Part shown: in pieces, positions 6,104 through 12,998 of the stretch
Position numbering within the stretch: the stretch's first letter is position 1
Layout of the letters: the number at the start of each line of letters is the position of its first letter
NCBI GenBank assembly: GCA_002299965.1
Contig: DBOM01000059.1
Span: forward strand, 1,575-19,391
Source of the DNA: Caldiserica bacterium UBA646
Lineage (GTDB): Bacteria; Caldisericota; Caldisericia; Caldisericales; Caldisericaceae
DNA: 17,817 nucleotides
Reading direction: 5' to 3'
Notes under the pieces: generated by a model
The model's input: the letters and a program-made list of their open reading frames with translations, nothing else
Databases searched by the model: none
What the model was told of the DNA's origin: nothing
Position numbers and translations under genes: made by a program

Positions 6104-6394
6104 AAAAATATTTTGAGGCACAAAGACATTGTTTCAGATATTACTCATCACTCAAACTCTACTCTCTGTCCCGGTAAAAACTTTCCCTATCTAGAACTGC
6201 TTGATGCTCTTCGTAACGGCGAACCGTTCTTTGACATCGGAGAAGACTATCCTTACATCAACGAAGCGAAGACGCTTAAAGAGCTCGGTATCATTAAAGG
6301 CGATAGCTACGGAAACTTAAGGCCTAAAGAATACATCACAAGGGAAGAGGTGATACTGATTGCATACAGAGTGATAAAAGCAATGAATAATTGA
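6104..6394 (+). pseudogene. 5'-truncated second copy of the amidase-SLH gene
   Basis: From about KNILRHKD onward the translation follows the 48-722 protein closely: RHKDIVSDITHHSNSTLCPG, then LLDALRNGEPF, then an SLH repeat (FDIGEDYPYI, GIIKGDSYG, ITREEV). A 9-residue linker present in the full copy is missing. The N-terminal 120 residues, including the first zinc ligand and the fold core, are absent, so it cannot be an active amidase. The frame is open to about 6077 but only TTG-like starts without a Shine-Dalgarno sequence are available. The SLH part is intact and without stops, so decay is recent or the SLH fragment is still used. Confidence 0.8.
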
Positions 6395-6845
6395 TGGTGG
6401 AGATTAAATGAAGCCAGGAAACAAAGGTTAAATCGTCAAAAAATTGAGTGAAATTATATTGTATTGCAAACTCTACTATCTTATAGCGGGAGAGTTTTTA
6501 ATCTGCTCACAAAGAGTGCAGATTAAAAAATAGCAAAAAAGCAGAGGTCATCTACCAAAAAGAAGGTACTTGACAGAAATACTATATTAAGATAGGAGTA
6601 AAAGAATGTTGCTTCATGCGAAGATCTATTATTTTAGGTAAAAGATATTCCTGACAAAAAAATTTTGGAATTGCAAAGACGGCAATTTACCAATGATTTT
6701 AAATGAAGTTTTTGAGATTTTTAATATGGATTTAGCTCTGTTTGTGTAAATTGACAGAGAGTACAATTTAAGAACATGTGATTTAAAGAGAGCTTGTTAG
6801 GAACAAGGTGGTGAGATAATTAATATGCCACTAAATGAGAAAACA
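6395..6845. other. 450-nt stretch without an intact gene; remnants of gene starts
   Basis: No long frame on either strand. Three short plus-strand starts have fair ribosome sites but stop quickly: ATG 6404 (MKPGNKG, GGTGGAG upstream), ATG 6605 (MLLHAKIYYFR, AGGAG 7 nt upstream) and ATG 6824 (MPLNEKTLRI, AAGGTGG upstream). The last runs directly into the 3' end of the minus-strand repeat gene. This looks like decayed gene beginnings rather than functional peptides. Confidence 0.4.
6495..6529. repeat. 12-bp hairpin downstream of truncated amidase
   Basis: TTTTTAATCTGC (6495-6506) pairs with GCAGATTAAAAA (6518-6529) around an 11-nt loop. The U-rich side is on the 5' arm for plus-strand RNA, so a terminator role for the amidase copy is possible but not clear. 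Confidence 0.5.
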
Positions 6846-7046
6846 TTAAGGATTTAGCTTAACTCCATCCCCCCATAAAAGATTCCCATTTGAATCAATT
6901 CTTTGGGCATAGATCAAATATTTTGTATTCCAAAAGTTTCTAAGGAGAGATACTATAATAATGCTACCTGAACTGTCGGGTATGATACAAGGAGATGGAT
7001 AGAAGGGAAGTTTATATGGAGATACAATATACCACTCTCTGGCCAC
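6846..7046 (-). pseudogene. Frameshifted C-terminal tail of the repeat protein at 6953-8248
   Basis: This frame continues the repeat protein after a one-base shift: the sequence VSPYKLPFYPSPCIIPDSSG, then IYAQRIDSNGNLLWGDG, restores exactly the repeat unit seen seven times upstream. The junction is near 7015-7035 around GGTATATTG, where the main frame goes off into unrelated residues (LYLHINFPSI). Adding one base would give a 467-residue protein ending at 6846. There is no independent start signal. Either the gene is newly inactivated at its last repeat, or one base is missing from the assembly. Confidence 0.7.
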
Positions 7047-8248
7047 AGGTGACTTCCATCTGGACTGAGCTTTTGGGCATAAATCTTATCAGCTTTTGCA
7101 GGATTAGTCGATGCTTCCCAAATAACAAATGTATTGCCTTCCTCATCATAAGCAATTTGAAAATCTAATCTTTCCTCTATTTTAGAGCTGAGAGCTAACG
7201 GTTCTTTTCTCCATTGTGTTTCACATTCATAATTAAACTTCTGAACATATAGCGCCCATTGGCCAGGAAAGGAGGCAGTCGAACCTGGCATATCCACCCA
7301 GGTCATAATGACTTCTTTCTGAGCAGTGCCTATTATCATAGGCGAGCCATCAGCAGACCCTATCATTACTCCATTTTCTTGCCAGAGACACTTACCTTCA
7401 GGGGTTATCCTTTGTGCAGAAATGTTAGGAGGGCTAGCATTGCTATTGTACCAAACAACAATAGCTTCACCCATTCCATCGCTTACGATTCGTGGATCTG
7501 TTTGATAACCAGAAGCAGTACTTATAGGAATTCCATTTTCTTGCCACAAAGCCCTACCGTTGAAGTCTATATGCTGAGCATAAATATCATAATTACTACT
7601 ACGTCCATCCACCCAAGCTATTATGTTCCCATCTAAACCATCACCTGCTACTCTTATTTTATCTATATAGGCTCCAGTAGCAACTAGTCGTATGCCGTTC
7701 TCTTGCCATAAAACTTTACCTGTGGTATCCAGTCGCTGGGCATAGATTTCATGGTGGTCGTTTTGCATTTTGTCCCAGACAATAATGGTACCGCCAATGC
7801 TATCACTTATAACATCTTCGAGTACTTGATATCCGGGGGAAACACATACTGGAATGCCGCTTTCCTTCCACAGAATTGTGCCATTGGCACTCACTCTTTG
7901 GGCATAAAGGTCCTCGCCTTTCTTGTCCTGTGCTCGATTATCCATCCAGACAATAACGGCTCCCCCTGAACTGTCTGGTACCATCTTAAAAAAAGTTGGA
8001 ATAGCGGGTTTGCGTGATACAGCTGTTGACCATAAAGACTTTCCTTCCCCGTTCAACATCTCTGCATATATCGTGTTCTTGTATATCCAGCTTACGAGGA
8101 TACCTCCAGAATCATTGCCAAGCACCTCGGGAAAGATGGGCTTTAAACATACCGATCTCAGTGACAACGCTAACACTACACCCATTGTTAACACTATACC
8201 CACTGCTAACAATGCCAGCCAGAAAACCCGTTTTGGTACTCTTAACAT
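6953..8248 (-). CDS. Secreted or membrane-anchored repeat protein (propeller-like)
   Basis: Residues about 8-30 are a signal anchor or signal peptide (VFWLALLAVGIVLTMGVVLA). The rest is a tandem unit of about 50-55 residues with the pattern D-GG-IIVW, then IYAQR-D--G--LWQENG. Seven units are visible in this frame (for example LYAQRVSANGTILW, IYAQRLDTTGKVLW, IYAQHIDFNGRALW) and an eighth in the shifted frame downstream. Such units are known from large exported proteins of Bacteroidetes-like and candidate-phylum bacteria and probably build a beta-propeller for binding at the cell surface. The ATG at 8248 has GGGGG about 8 nt upstream. As it stands, the last 39 or so residues are scrambled by a one-base frameshift. 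Substrate unknown. Confidence 0.72.
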   Translation of the reverse strand: MLRVPKRVFWLALLAVGIVLTMGVVLALSLRSVCLKPIFPEVLGNDSGGILVSWIYKNTIYAEMLNGEGKSLWSTAVSRKPAIPTFFKMVPDSSGGAVIVWMDNRAQDKKGEDLYAQRVSANGTILWKESGIPVCVSPGYQVLEDVISDSIGGTIIVWDKMQNDHHEIYAQRLDTTGKVLWQENGIRLVATGAYIDKIRVAGDGLDGNIIAWVDGRSSNYDIYAQHIDFNGRALWQENGIPISTASGYQTDPRIVSDGMGEAIVVWYNSNASPPNISAQRITPEGKCLWQENGVMIGSADGSPMIIGTAQKEVIMTWVDMPGSTASFPGQWALYVQKFNYECETQWRKEPLALSSKIEERLDFQIAYDEEGNTFVIWEASTNPAKADKIYAQKLSPDGSHLWPESGILYLHINFPSIHLLVSYPTVQVALL

Positions 8249-8297
8249 CTTTAACCCCCAAATATAATTTTATCATATTTCTTATAAAAAGACGACT

Positions 8298-8324
8298 GAG
8301 GGGCAACCGTTGAAGTTGTCCCTC
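8298..8324 (-). terminator. Intrinsic terminator after the 8341-8466 remnant
   Basis: A 10-bp stem (8298-8307 with 8315-8324, one G-T pair, 7-nt loop) is followed on the minus strand by AGTCGTCTTTTT and on the plus strand by TTTGTTCTTTC. It stands 17 nt after the stop of the remnant gene and before the start of the repeat-protein gene. Confidence 0.6.
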
Positions 8325-8340
8325 TTTGTTCTTTCTATCC

Positions 8341-8466
8341 TTACTGGGGCCACAGCCAATGGATTGTTACCCAACCCCAGTTAGCATCCCAGTTAACACT
8401 ATCACTATAGCCCCAAGGATTATTGACAACCAGATACTTCGTTGTATCGTAAGTACCGTAACTTAT
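8341..8466 (-). pseudogene. C-terminal stump of a lost gene
   Basis: A 41-codon frame reads YGTYDTTKYLVVNNPWGYSD, then NWDANWGWVTIHWLWPQ and TAA at 8341. Composition, W-rich beta pattern and the terminator just after the stop mark it as the true end of a protein gene, but an in-frame TGA at 8467-8469 and the absence of a start show that the 5' part is gone. The NNPWG...NWGW pattern loosely recalls the Asn-Trp-Gly region of papain-like or C39-like cysteine peptidases; that is only a resemblance. It lies between two complete transcription units with their own terminators. Confidence 0.5.
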
Positions 8467-8529
8467 TCAACCAATCAATACGAAAAGTTTAGAGTGAGGC
8501 AACACGACGACCTATTTGCGTAAACTTAA

Positions 8530-8553
8530 GCCGGGATTTTCGAAAATCCCGGC
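8530..8553 (-). terminator. Palindromic terminator after the PEGA gene
   Basis: A perfect 24-nt palindrome (GCCGGGATTTTC and its complement), 14 nt beyond the stop of the PEGA-propeller gene on the minus strand, followed there by TTAAGTTTAC. The high stem GC in an AT-rich context fits a terminator, though the U-tract is weak. Confidence 0.65.
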
Positions 8554-8567
8554 CCCTTTCAAAAAAA

Positions 8568-9962
8568 TTAATTAGTTAAGGGTTCTTCAGGAAACCAACA
8601 TGACAGGCTAAAATTATTTAACTTAGTTATTTTGCCAGTATACAAGTCCACAATGTACGTTTCTTCCATATAAGCTTTTGTTAAAAGTACCTTTCTTTCA
8701 TCTGGGGAGAAGGAAAACGGTGGACCAAAGGCATAATAATATTCAAGGAAAGTATTATCAGATTCTCCTAAAAAGTCTCCTGTGATTTGTTTCTCTCCTG
8801 TACCATCTGTATTTATTACCCATAGACTGGATTGTGGTTCAAAAAGAAGAATCTTCTCTCCTTTAGGAAAGAGATAGAAGTCAAAAACAGCTGCTTTAAT
8901 AATTTTTTCATCTGTTCCATTTATATTAACTGACCACAAACAGTTGCTTGAAACAAAAAGAATTCTCTTTCCGTCTTTTGAGAATTTAGGGGAAAGAATT
9001 TCACTATCAGGATTTTCTCTATATTTTGTAATCTTCTTCATATTCTTTCCATCTAAATCAATTGCCCATAGACCAGTTAACTGTAGTTTAGAGGCGCTGA
9101 AAAAATCAAGGAGTATTTTACTTCCATCTGGAAAGAAGGAAGCAAATATAACTTTTCCGTTCATTTCTGGAGTAAGGTTCATTAAGTTTTGACCTGAAGA
9201 ATCCACAACCCATAAAGATGTAGGTCCAAGGTTTTGAAGGATATCATAACCATAGAAGAGAATTTTGCTACCACTAGGGGAGATGACGTATCTAATTTCT
9301 TCATGCTCTGATTTCACTTCAATAACTTTTTTTCTGTTCATGCTGTCCATATCAATAGCCCAAAAGGAGAGATAGTCTTTTTTTGAACCTGAAGAGACAA
9401 AGAGAATCTTCTTCCCGTTAGGGAAGAAGAGAGGAAAGTCTCTCCCAGAAACCCACATGTCACCTGTAAGATTTTTTCTATTACTTCCATCTGCGTCCAT
9501 TATCCAGATAGAGTTTTTATAGTTGGAAGAGGGAATCTCAAAGAGAATCTTCTTCCCGTCAGGAGAAAAAGAAATAAATATAGGGTTGACATCTACACTT
9601 TCTCCAAGTTGTTTTACTACTTTTCCATCAGAACTCATCTTATAGAATTTGTTTTGCCTAACTAAAAGGAGATACTTCAGTTTTTCTAAATCGGAAGAAA
9701 CAGTCTCTCTTTTATTCCCCTTTATATCCACAGTAGCCGAGTATTCTTCAAAACCATCCTTTGAAATTCTTATTTCGTACTTTCCTTTAAAGACTTTTGT
9801 TTCATACGGAGTTGTTCCTACAAACCTCTCGTTTATATAAACATTTGCATTTGATGGGTTTGAAGAAATTGAAATTGTTCCCCTCAAAAGATAAAAATAA
9901 GTGAAAAAGCTAAAGATAACCAGAACGAAGATAAATATAATTAACAAAGCTTTTGTTTTCAT
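8568..9962 (-). CDS. PEGA-domain protein with seven-blade TolB-like propeller
   Basis: 464 residues. A membrane anchor at about 6-25 (LLIIFIFVLVIFSFFTYFYL) is followed by a PEGA domain at about 28-92 (GTISISSNPSNANVYINERF, VGTTPYETKV, GKYEIRISKDGF), typical of surface or S-layer associated proteins. Residues about 95-455 hold seven PD40/WD40-like blades with FSPDGKKILF-type strands, each preceded or followed by an LWxxDxDG strand (SIWIMDADG, SLWVVDSSG, GLWAIDLDG, SLWVINTDG). The family is related to TolB and DPP-IV propellers and probably mediates binding outside the membrane rather than catalysis. The gene is complete, has its own terminator and is divergent from the DUF2971 gene; the intergenic space holds promoter-leader repeat copy C. 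The Shine-Dalgarno sequence is weak. Confidence 0.85.
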   Translation of the reverse strand: MKTKALLIIFIFVLVIFSFFTYFYLLRGTISISSNPSNANVYINERFVGTTPYETKVFKGKYEIRISKDGFEEYSATVDIKGNKRETVSSDLEKLKYLLLVRQNKFYKMSSDGKVVKQLGESVDVNPIFISFSPDGKKILFEIPSSNYKNSIWIMDADGSNRKNLTGDMWVSGRDFPLFFPNGKKILFVSSGSKKDYLSFWAIDMDSMNRKKVIEVKSEHEEIRYVISPSGSKILFYGYDILQNLGPTSLWVVDSSGQNLMNLTPEMNGKVIFASFFPDGSKILLDFFSASKLQLTGLWAIDLDGKNMKKITKYRENPDSEILSPKFSKDGKRILFVSSNCLWSVNINGTDEKIIKAAVFDFYLFPKGEKILLFEPQSSLWVINTDGTGEKQITGDFLGESDNTFLEYYYAFGPPFSFSPDERKVLLTKAYMEETYIVDLYTGKITKLNNFSLSCWFPEEPLTN

Positions 9963-10052
9963 CTTATTTATCTTACGTTTTCCTTAGCTCTTTTAAAAAT
10001 ATATAAATTTTTCACTTTACCTTCCCTTTTCTTCTTTTCATTCTACTCTCTT

Positions 10053-10170
10053 ACAAATTATCTCCAAATTATTTTTGAAACATAATAACTTTTTATAGAT
10101 TTTCTTGACTATAAAAAATTGCGGAGTATAAAATGGTAAGGAAGTTCTATGAAAATAGGCAGGAGGCTGT
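10053..10170 (+). repeat. Promoter-leader repeat, copy C
   Basis: ATCTCCAAATTATTTTTGAA near 10062, an A/T tract, TTGACT, TATAAAAT, AAGG, then ATG AAA ATA GGC AGG at 10149. Up to the AAGG it differs from copy B at only a few positions. It places its promoter 38 nt before the DUF2971 start codon. Confidence 0.78.
10105..10134 (+). promoter_or_regulatory. Sigma-70-type promoter (copy C) for DUF2971
   Basis: TTGACT 10105-10110, 16-nt spacer, TATAAAAT 10127-10134. A leader frame (MKIGRR..., 10149-10220, 23 codons) overlaps the real start at 10172 out of frame, as expected if the leader start is a relic of the repeat or tunes initiation. Confidence 0.72.
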
Positions 10171-10171
10171 T

Positions 10172-10927
10172 ATGTACAAAGAGCACAAAGTTTTTAAAGA
10201 ACCTGATAATAAGAATATAAAAATATGGCGATATTTAGATTTTACAAAGCTTGTATCACTTCTTGACAGAAAAGCATTATTCTTTGCCAGAGCGGATAAG
10301 TTTTCTGATCCATTTGAAGGTTCGTATTCAAAAGCTAATATACAACTTCGACCGACTGTTTATAAAGGTATGACTCAAGTTGCTTTTTATGAGATGCAAG
10401 AGCGAATTAAATATGTCTCTAAAAATAGTACAAAATTTACATGTATAAATTGTTGGAACATAAATGAATACGAATCTGCTGCGATGTGGAAATTATATCT
10501 TAAGAGTGATGAGGGAGTTGCCATTCAGTCCACTTTTAGGAGATTAACTGAAAGTTTTAACAGTTATTCGGAAATGGACATATATATAGGAGAAGTGCAG
10601 TACATTGACTATGAAACTGAATGGATGCCAGAAGGGAACGTCTTTTACCCTTTTTTATATAAAAGAAAAAGCTTTGAACATGAACATGAATTAAGAGCTA
10701 TTATTCAGAAATTGCCCATTAATAAAGATGACAAGATTAACCTCGCACAAGAAACATTTGATATTGGGTTAAATATTCCCGTTAACTTAGATACCCTGAT
10801 CGAAAAAATATATCTTTCTCCTGCAAGCGCAGCGTGGTTTACTGATGCAGTTAGATCTGTTGTGGACAAATATGCTTTGAATAAAGAAATAGTGCAATCA
10901 AGTTTGACTGAAGGATCTGTATATTAA
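10172..10927 (+). CDS. DUF2971 family protein
   Basis: 251 residues. The N-terminus IWRYLDFTKLVSLLDRKALF, followed by FARADKFSDPFEGS, is the hallmark of DUF2971; further typical parts are CINCWNINEYESAAMWKLYL near 102-121 and YKRKSFEHEHELRAII near 167-182. Biochemical function is not known to me; members are common on mobile DNA and in accessory regions. The start at 10172 is chosen because AGGAGG sits 5 nt upstream (10161-10166); the frame is open 13 codons further upstream but that would run through the promoter -10 region. Driven by promoter-leader repeat copy C. Confidence 0.85.
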   Translation: MYKEHKVFKEPDNKNIKIWRYLDFTKLVSLLDRKALFFARADKFSDPFEGSYSKANIQLRPTVYKGMTQVAFYEMQERIKYVSKNSTKFTCINCWNINEYESAAMWKLYLKSDEGVAIQSTFRRLTESFNSYSEMDIYIGEVQYIDYETEWMPEGNVFYPFLYKRKSFEHEHELRAIIQKLPINKDDKINLAQETFDIGLNIPVNLDTLIEKIYLSPASAAWFTDAVRSVVDKYALNKEIVQSSLTEGSVY

Positions 10928-10979
10928 TCTTAATAATTAAACTTAGCGTTAATATTGTTTAGTAATTGTTAGTTTCAGT

Positions 10980-11010
10980 GAAGAGTGCAGAAGAGATGTA
11001 TATCCGCAAT
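10980..11010 (+). repeat. Fragment of the promoter-leader repeat (leader part only)
   Basis: 31 nt matching copy A at 1443-1473 at about 24 positions, with the same encoded motif EECRRDVYP seen in copy B as EKCRRDVYS. The promoter half is missing. It ends about 35 nt before the methyltransferase start, so this gene too may once have had a copy of the element. Confidence 0.6.
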
Positions 11011-11045
11011 CGGCTTAAGAAAATCATGGTATTGGAGGTGGATTA

Positions 11046-11627
11046 ATGGAAGACTTAAAAGCAAAAATGTTTAACAAAAAAGCATCTGGTCCAAGAAATA
11101 AGCCTGATCAAATTATAGAGGCCATAGGACTGAAACAAGAACAGACTATTGCCGATATTGGAGCAGGTGGTGGCTATTTTTCTCTACGATTTGCTGAAAT
11201 AGTGGGAGAGAAAGGCAAGGTTTACGCTATTGATACAAACCCAAAATTTTTGGAGTCCATCAAAAACAGTGCTAAAGAAAAAAGACTAACTAATCTTGTT
11301 CCGGTTCTTGCAGAAGAAAGACTGAATCTACCTGAAAAAAGTTTGGATTTCATATTTATGCGCAATGTAACACATCACATATCAAATCGAGCAGAGTATT
11401 TTAAGAGTTTAAAACGGTTTTTAAAACCTAATGGCAGGATTATTATAATAGAGTATAAAAAAGGAAAGTCCTTCACTTTTCGTGGGATGTTTGGACACGA
11501 CGTTCCAAAAGAAGTTATTAAACAGGAAATGGAAGAAGCTGGATATCTGCTGGAAAAAGAACTTGATTTTTTACCGGAACAGCATTTTACAATTTACTCA
11601 AAACAATCCGAGGGGTTTGGCGGCTAA
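11046..11627 (+). CDS. Class I SAM-dependent methyltransferase
   Basis: 193 residues. Motif I ADIGAGGGYFSLRFAE at about 38-53 binds the methionine part of SAM; the acidic residue after the next strand is in YAIDTNPKFL; LDFIFMRNVTHHI near 100-112 is motif IV-like; LKPNGRIIIIEY near 126-137 is the post-II strand. This is the Methyltransf_11/UbiE-like fold. The substrate cannot be told: the cysteine set of ArsM enzymes is absent, and the protein is shorter than UbiE. The ATG has GGAGGTG 6 nt upstream. It follows the DUF2971 gene by about 120 nt. The stop overlaps a small tandem repeat. Confidence 0.82.
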   Translation: MEDLKAKMFNKKASGPRNKPDQIIEAIGLKQEQTIADIGAGGGYFSLRFAEIVGEKGKVYAIDTNPKFLESIKNSAKEKRLTNLVPVLAEERLNLPEKSLDFIFMRNVTHHISNRAEYFKSLKRFLKPNGRIIIIEYKKGKSFTFRGMFGHDVPKEVIKQEMEEAGYLLEKELDFLPEQHFTIYSKQSEGFGG

Positions 11628-11663
11628 AAATTAGCTAAAATTCTAAAATTAGCTAAAATTTCT
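11627..11663 (+). repeat. Two tandem copies of an 18-nt unit
   Basis: AAAATTAGCTAAAATTCT at 11627-11644 is followed at once by AAAATTAGCTAAAATTTCT at 11645-11663. It begins in the methyltransferase stop codon, a simple local duplication. Confidence 0.8.
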
Positions 11664-11730
11664 GTTAAGTGTTCAAAAATCGTTCAATTTAAGAACTAAA
11701 TAAGAATTAACGATTAAAATAAGGCAAAAT

Positions 11731-11762
11731 GTTATAATTAAATAAATTTGAATTAAAGGAGG
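11731..11762 (+). promoter_or_regulatory. Extended -10 and ribosome site before the FMN oxidoreductase
   Basis: TGTTATAAT gives an extended -10 (TATAAT at 11733-11738); no good -35 lies 17 nt upstream. AAGGAGG at 11756-11762 is a near-perfect Shine-Dalgarno, 5 nt before the ATG at 11768. This gene therefore has its own non-repeat promoter. Confidence 0.55.
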
Positions 11763-11767
11763 CGTAG

Positions 11768-12808
11768 ATGGCAAATCTTTTTTCTGAGATTAGAATAAAA
11801 AATATTGATTTAAAGAATAGGATATTAATGCCCCCGCTTGCCGTGAGGAACCCGGAAAAGAGCGGATTTGTAAATGATATTGTAATTGATTACTATTCTA
11901 AAATGTCAGGGTTGGGGATGGGTTTGGTAATTACTGAAAATGTTTTTGTATCTCCTGAATCAAAGGTTATGCCAAATCAATTGCTTTTGTCCGATGATAA
12001 GTTCGTTGAAGGGCATAAAAAATTGGTTGACGCTGTTCATAAAAATGGGGCAAGAGTTGCAGTTGAAATTAATCATGCAGGGGCAAATCTTTTTGATATC
12101 CCCGAACTTAAGACCATGCTTGCAAATAAAGAGGAGGGAGATTTTGTTGTAGATGATGAGGGCGATGTAAGGGAGCCGCTAAATTCTATAAAGGAGAAAG
12201 ACCTTTCCAAAAGAGATATAATTGGTATAGTAGAATCTTTTGGGAAGGCTGCAAAAAGAGCTATTGATGCAGGTTATGATATGGTAGAAATTCATGCGGC
12301 GCATGGATTTTTGATAAATCAATTTCTTTCGCCGTTTATAAATAAAAGAAGCGATGAGTATGGTGGCAGCCTGGCAAATAGAATGAGAATTTTAATTGAA
12401 ATAATAGAAGATGTAAGGCATAAAATTGGCGAGACGCCTATTATAGTCAGATTTCCAGTATCTGATAATCCACCGCAATTTACTTTTTATCCTGACGGGC
12501 TTAAGCCCGAAGATGGGTTAAAAGTAGCAAGAGAGATTTCAGTAAAAGGCGTTGATATGATCGATATATCCGGTGGTTATTCGGGAAGCAGGCCAAAAGA
12601 GTTAAAGGAGATTGAAGGATATTATGTTCCATATAGCAGCGCTCTTAAAGAAGTTATTAATGTGCCGGTAAATGTAACCGGCGGGATTAGAACGCCAGAA
12701 TTCGCAAATTATGTTATTAAAAGCGGTAAAGCGGATACCGTAGGCATAGGGCGAGCATTACTTGCCGATAAAGAGTGGATAGCAGGGGCAGAAAAGATTT
12801 TAACTTAA
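11768..12808 (+). CDS. Old Yellow Enzyme-type FMN oxidoreductase
   Basis: 346 residues forming a single FMN-binding TIM barrel. N-terminal NRILMPPLAV, catalytic-loop region EINHAGANL, the hallmark MVEIHAAHGFLINQFLSP then NKRSDEYGGSLANR, and the phosphate-binding end VNVTGGIRTP and VGIGRALLAD are all in place. It corresponds to the N-terminal half of 2,4-dienoyl-CoA reductase or to stand-alone ene-reductases of the YqjM/TOYE kind; the Fe-S and NAD-binding domains of the larger enzymes are absent. It probably reduces activated C=C bonds with NAD(P)H; substrate unknown. A separate flavin-reductase-like gene lies 2.6 kb downstream but is not in the same operon. A terminator-like structure follows. 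Confidence 0.9.
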   Translation: MANLFSEIRIKNIDLKNRILMPPLAVRNPEKSGFVNDIVIDYYSKMSGLGMGLVITENVFVSPESKVMPNQLLLSDDKFVEGHKKLVDAVHKNGARVAVEINHAGANLFDIPELKTMLANKEEGDFVVDDEGDVREPLNSIKEKDLSKRDIIGIVESFGKAAKRAIDAGYDMVEIHAAHGFLINQFLSPFINKRSDEYGGSLANRMRILIEIIEDVRHKIGETPIIVRFPVSDNPPQFTFYPDGLKPEDGLKVAREISVKGVDMIDISGGYSGSRPKELKEIEGYYVPYSSALKEVINVPVNVTGGIRTPEFANYVIKSGKADTVGIGRALLADKEWIAGAEKILT

Positions 12809-12810
12809 AA

Positions 12811-12870
12811 GGATCAGGTCTTGAAATATAAGGTTTTTAAGTCGGGATAAAATTATTATTTCCTTTTTGC
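12811..12870 (+). repeat. GGATCAGGTCTTGAAATATA-type repeat, copy 2
   Basis: 60 nt resembling 15164-15223 throughout (AAGTCGGGATAAA versus AGGTCGGGCTAAA) and 3131-3160 in its first half. It starts 2 nt after the oxidoreductase stop, and its second half forms part of the terminator-like fold. Confidence 0.7.
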
Positions 12871-12896
12871 TTGCAAAAATATCTCCCGATTTTTTT
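12842..12896 (+). terminator. Intrinsic terminator of the FMN oxidoreductase gene
   Basis: Outer stem TCGGGA (12842-12847) with TCCCGA (12884-12889), inner perfect hairpin TTTTTGC-TT-GCAAAAA (12864-12879), then seven T bases (12890-12896). The U-tract directly after the stem supports plus-strand termination. Confidence 0.6.
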
Positions 12897-12931
12897 AAAA
12901 TAAATTTTTAATATAAAACTTGAAAAAAGAG

Positions 12932-12964
12932 ATAGGGGGAAGCAAATTTTTTGCTTCCCCCTAT
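12932..12964 (-). terminator. Strong hairpin terminator of the GGDEF gene
   Basis: A perfect 15-bp stem (12932-12946 with 12950-12964) with a TTT loop lies 34 nt beyond the minus-strand stop of the GGDEF gene. On the minus strand it is followed by CTCTTTTTTC. It separates two converging transcription units. Confidence 0.75.
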
Positions 12965-12998
12965 GATTTAATAATTATAATTTTCCTTTTGAGCTAAC

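Noticed and set aside
6570..6598. TTGACA at 6570 as a promoter
   Set aside because: No acceptable -10 at 16-18 nt; the position is occupied by TAGGAG.
7259..8313. Plus-strand open frames opposite the repeat protein
   Set aside because: They are antisense shadows of the repeated coding units on the minus strand.
8326..8523. Plus-strand 65-codon frame
   Set aside because: It is antisense to the W-rich stump and crosses non-coding DNA; no ribosome site.
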